NCBI GenBank assembly: GCA_004525055.1
Contig: SPDF01000115.1
Coordinates: 1 to 5,971 of the forward strand
DNA: 5,971 bases
Origin: Gemmatimonadales bacterium
Lineage (GTDB): Bacteria > Gemmatimonadota > Gemmatimonadetes > Gemmatimonadales > GWC2-71-9
Reading direction: 5' to 3'
The position numbers and the translations under genes were made by a program. A model generated the notes under the pieces. The model saw only the letters and a list, made by a program, of their open reading frames with translations, was not told the DNA's origin and made no database searches. Below are positions 5,798 to 5,971 of this stretch, one piece after another; the first letter of the stretch is position 1, and each line of letters opens with the position of its first letter.

Positions 5798-5971
5798 ATG
5801 ACGTTCTCGCTGCCACCTCTGCCATATGACTACGCTGCGCTGGAGCCCCACCTCGACGAAGCCACGATGCGGATTCACCACGACAAGCACCACGCCGCCT
5901 ACGTGAAGAATCTGAACGCGGCGCTCAGCACGGATGCCGGACTCAGTGGCAAGACGATTGAGGCGATTCTC
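5798..5971 (+). CDS. sodA: Superoxide dismutase, Fe/Mn family (5' part, cut by window end)
   Basis: The first 58 residues of an enzyme that converts superoxide to oxygen and hydrogen peroxide. The N-terminus MTFSLPPLPYDYAALEPHLD and IHHDKHHAAYVKNLNAAL (26-43) are diagnostic of the Fe/Mn family. His27 is the first metal ligand; His31 and Tyr35 match the conserved active-site gateway pair. The IHH form (rather than YHYG of E. coli SodB) favours a SodA-like, Mn or cambialistic enzyme, but the metal cannot be fixed without the C-terminal half holding the other three ligands. There is no signal peptide, so it should be cytoplasmic. The gene runs off the window in frame, with about 140-150 residues expected beyond. 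It seems to be a separate unit with its own promoter. Confidence 0.93.
   Translation, partial: MTFSLPPLPYDYAALEPHLDEATMRIHHDKHHAAYVKNLNAALSTDAGLSGKTIEAIL

Overview
This is a GC-rich bacterial window with compact gene spacing, GTG as well as ATG starts, two predicted lipoproteins with lipoboxes, and a signal-peptide-bearing peptidase. That combination suggests a Gram-negative (diderm) organism. Gemmatimonadota is my best guess, with Acidobacteriota or Myxococcota as alternatives. This is an inference from gene style; no marker gene settles it.

Layout, left to right. Positions 1-205 hold no convincing gene but contain a 20-bp direct repeat (55-bp spacing), whose second copy forms a perfect 9-bp-stem hairpin. 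On the minus strand, read from 2811 down to 206, lie two tandem DUF4136-type lipoprotein genes and a CPA2-like cation:proton antiporter. The antiporter starts 6 nt after the stop of the second lipoprotein gene, with no Shine-Dalgarno sequence of its own, so translational coupling is likely. The lipoprotein genes are diverged tandem duplicates, separated by 92 bp that carry a dispersed-repeat-type hairpin. A 215-bp divergent intergenic region (2812-3026) separates this cluster from the plus-strand genes.

On the plus strand are an exported M61-family zinc metallopeptidase with a C-terminal PDZ domain, then a GC-rich polytopic membrane protein of unknown function in an apparent two-gene operon. 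Last is the 5' end of an Fe/Mn superoxide dismutase gene cut by the window edge. It has a good Shine-Dalgarno sequence and a plausible sigma-70-like promoter whose -35 box overlaps the preceding stop codon.

Together the genes look like ordinary envelope and stress housekeeping: surface lipoproteins with ion/proton exchange, periplasmic peptide processing, and superoxide detoxification. I found no CRISPR array, rRNA, tRNA, transposase or phage gene, and no convincing new multi-gene system. The most notable points are the antiporter's non-canonical core motif, the lipoprotein duplication coupled to the antiporter, and the two repeat-type hairpins.
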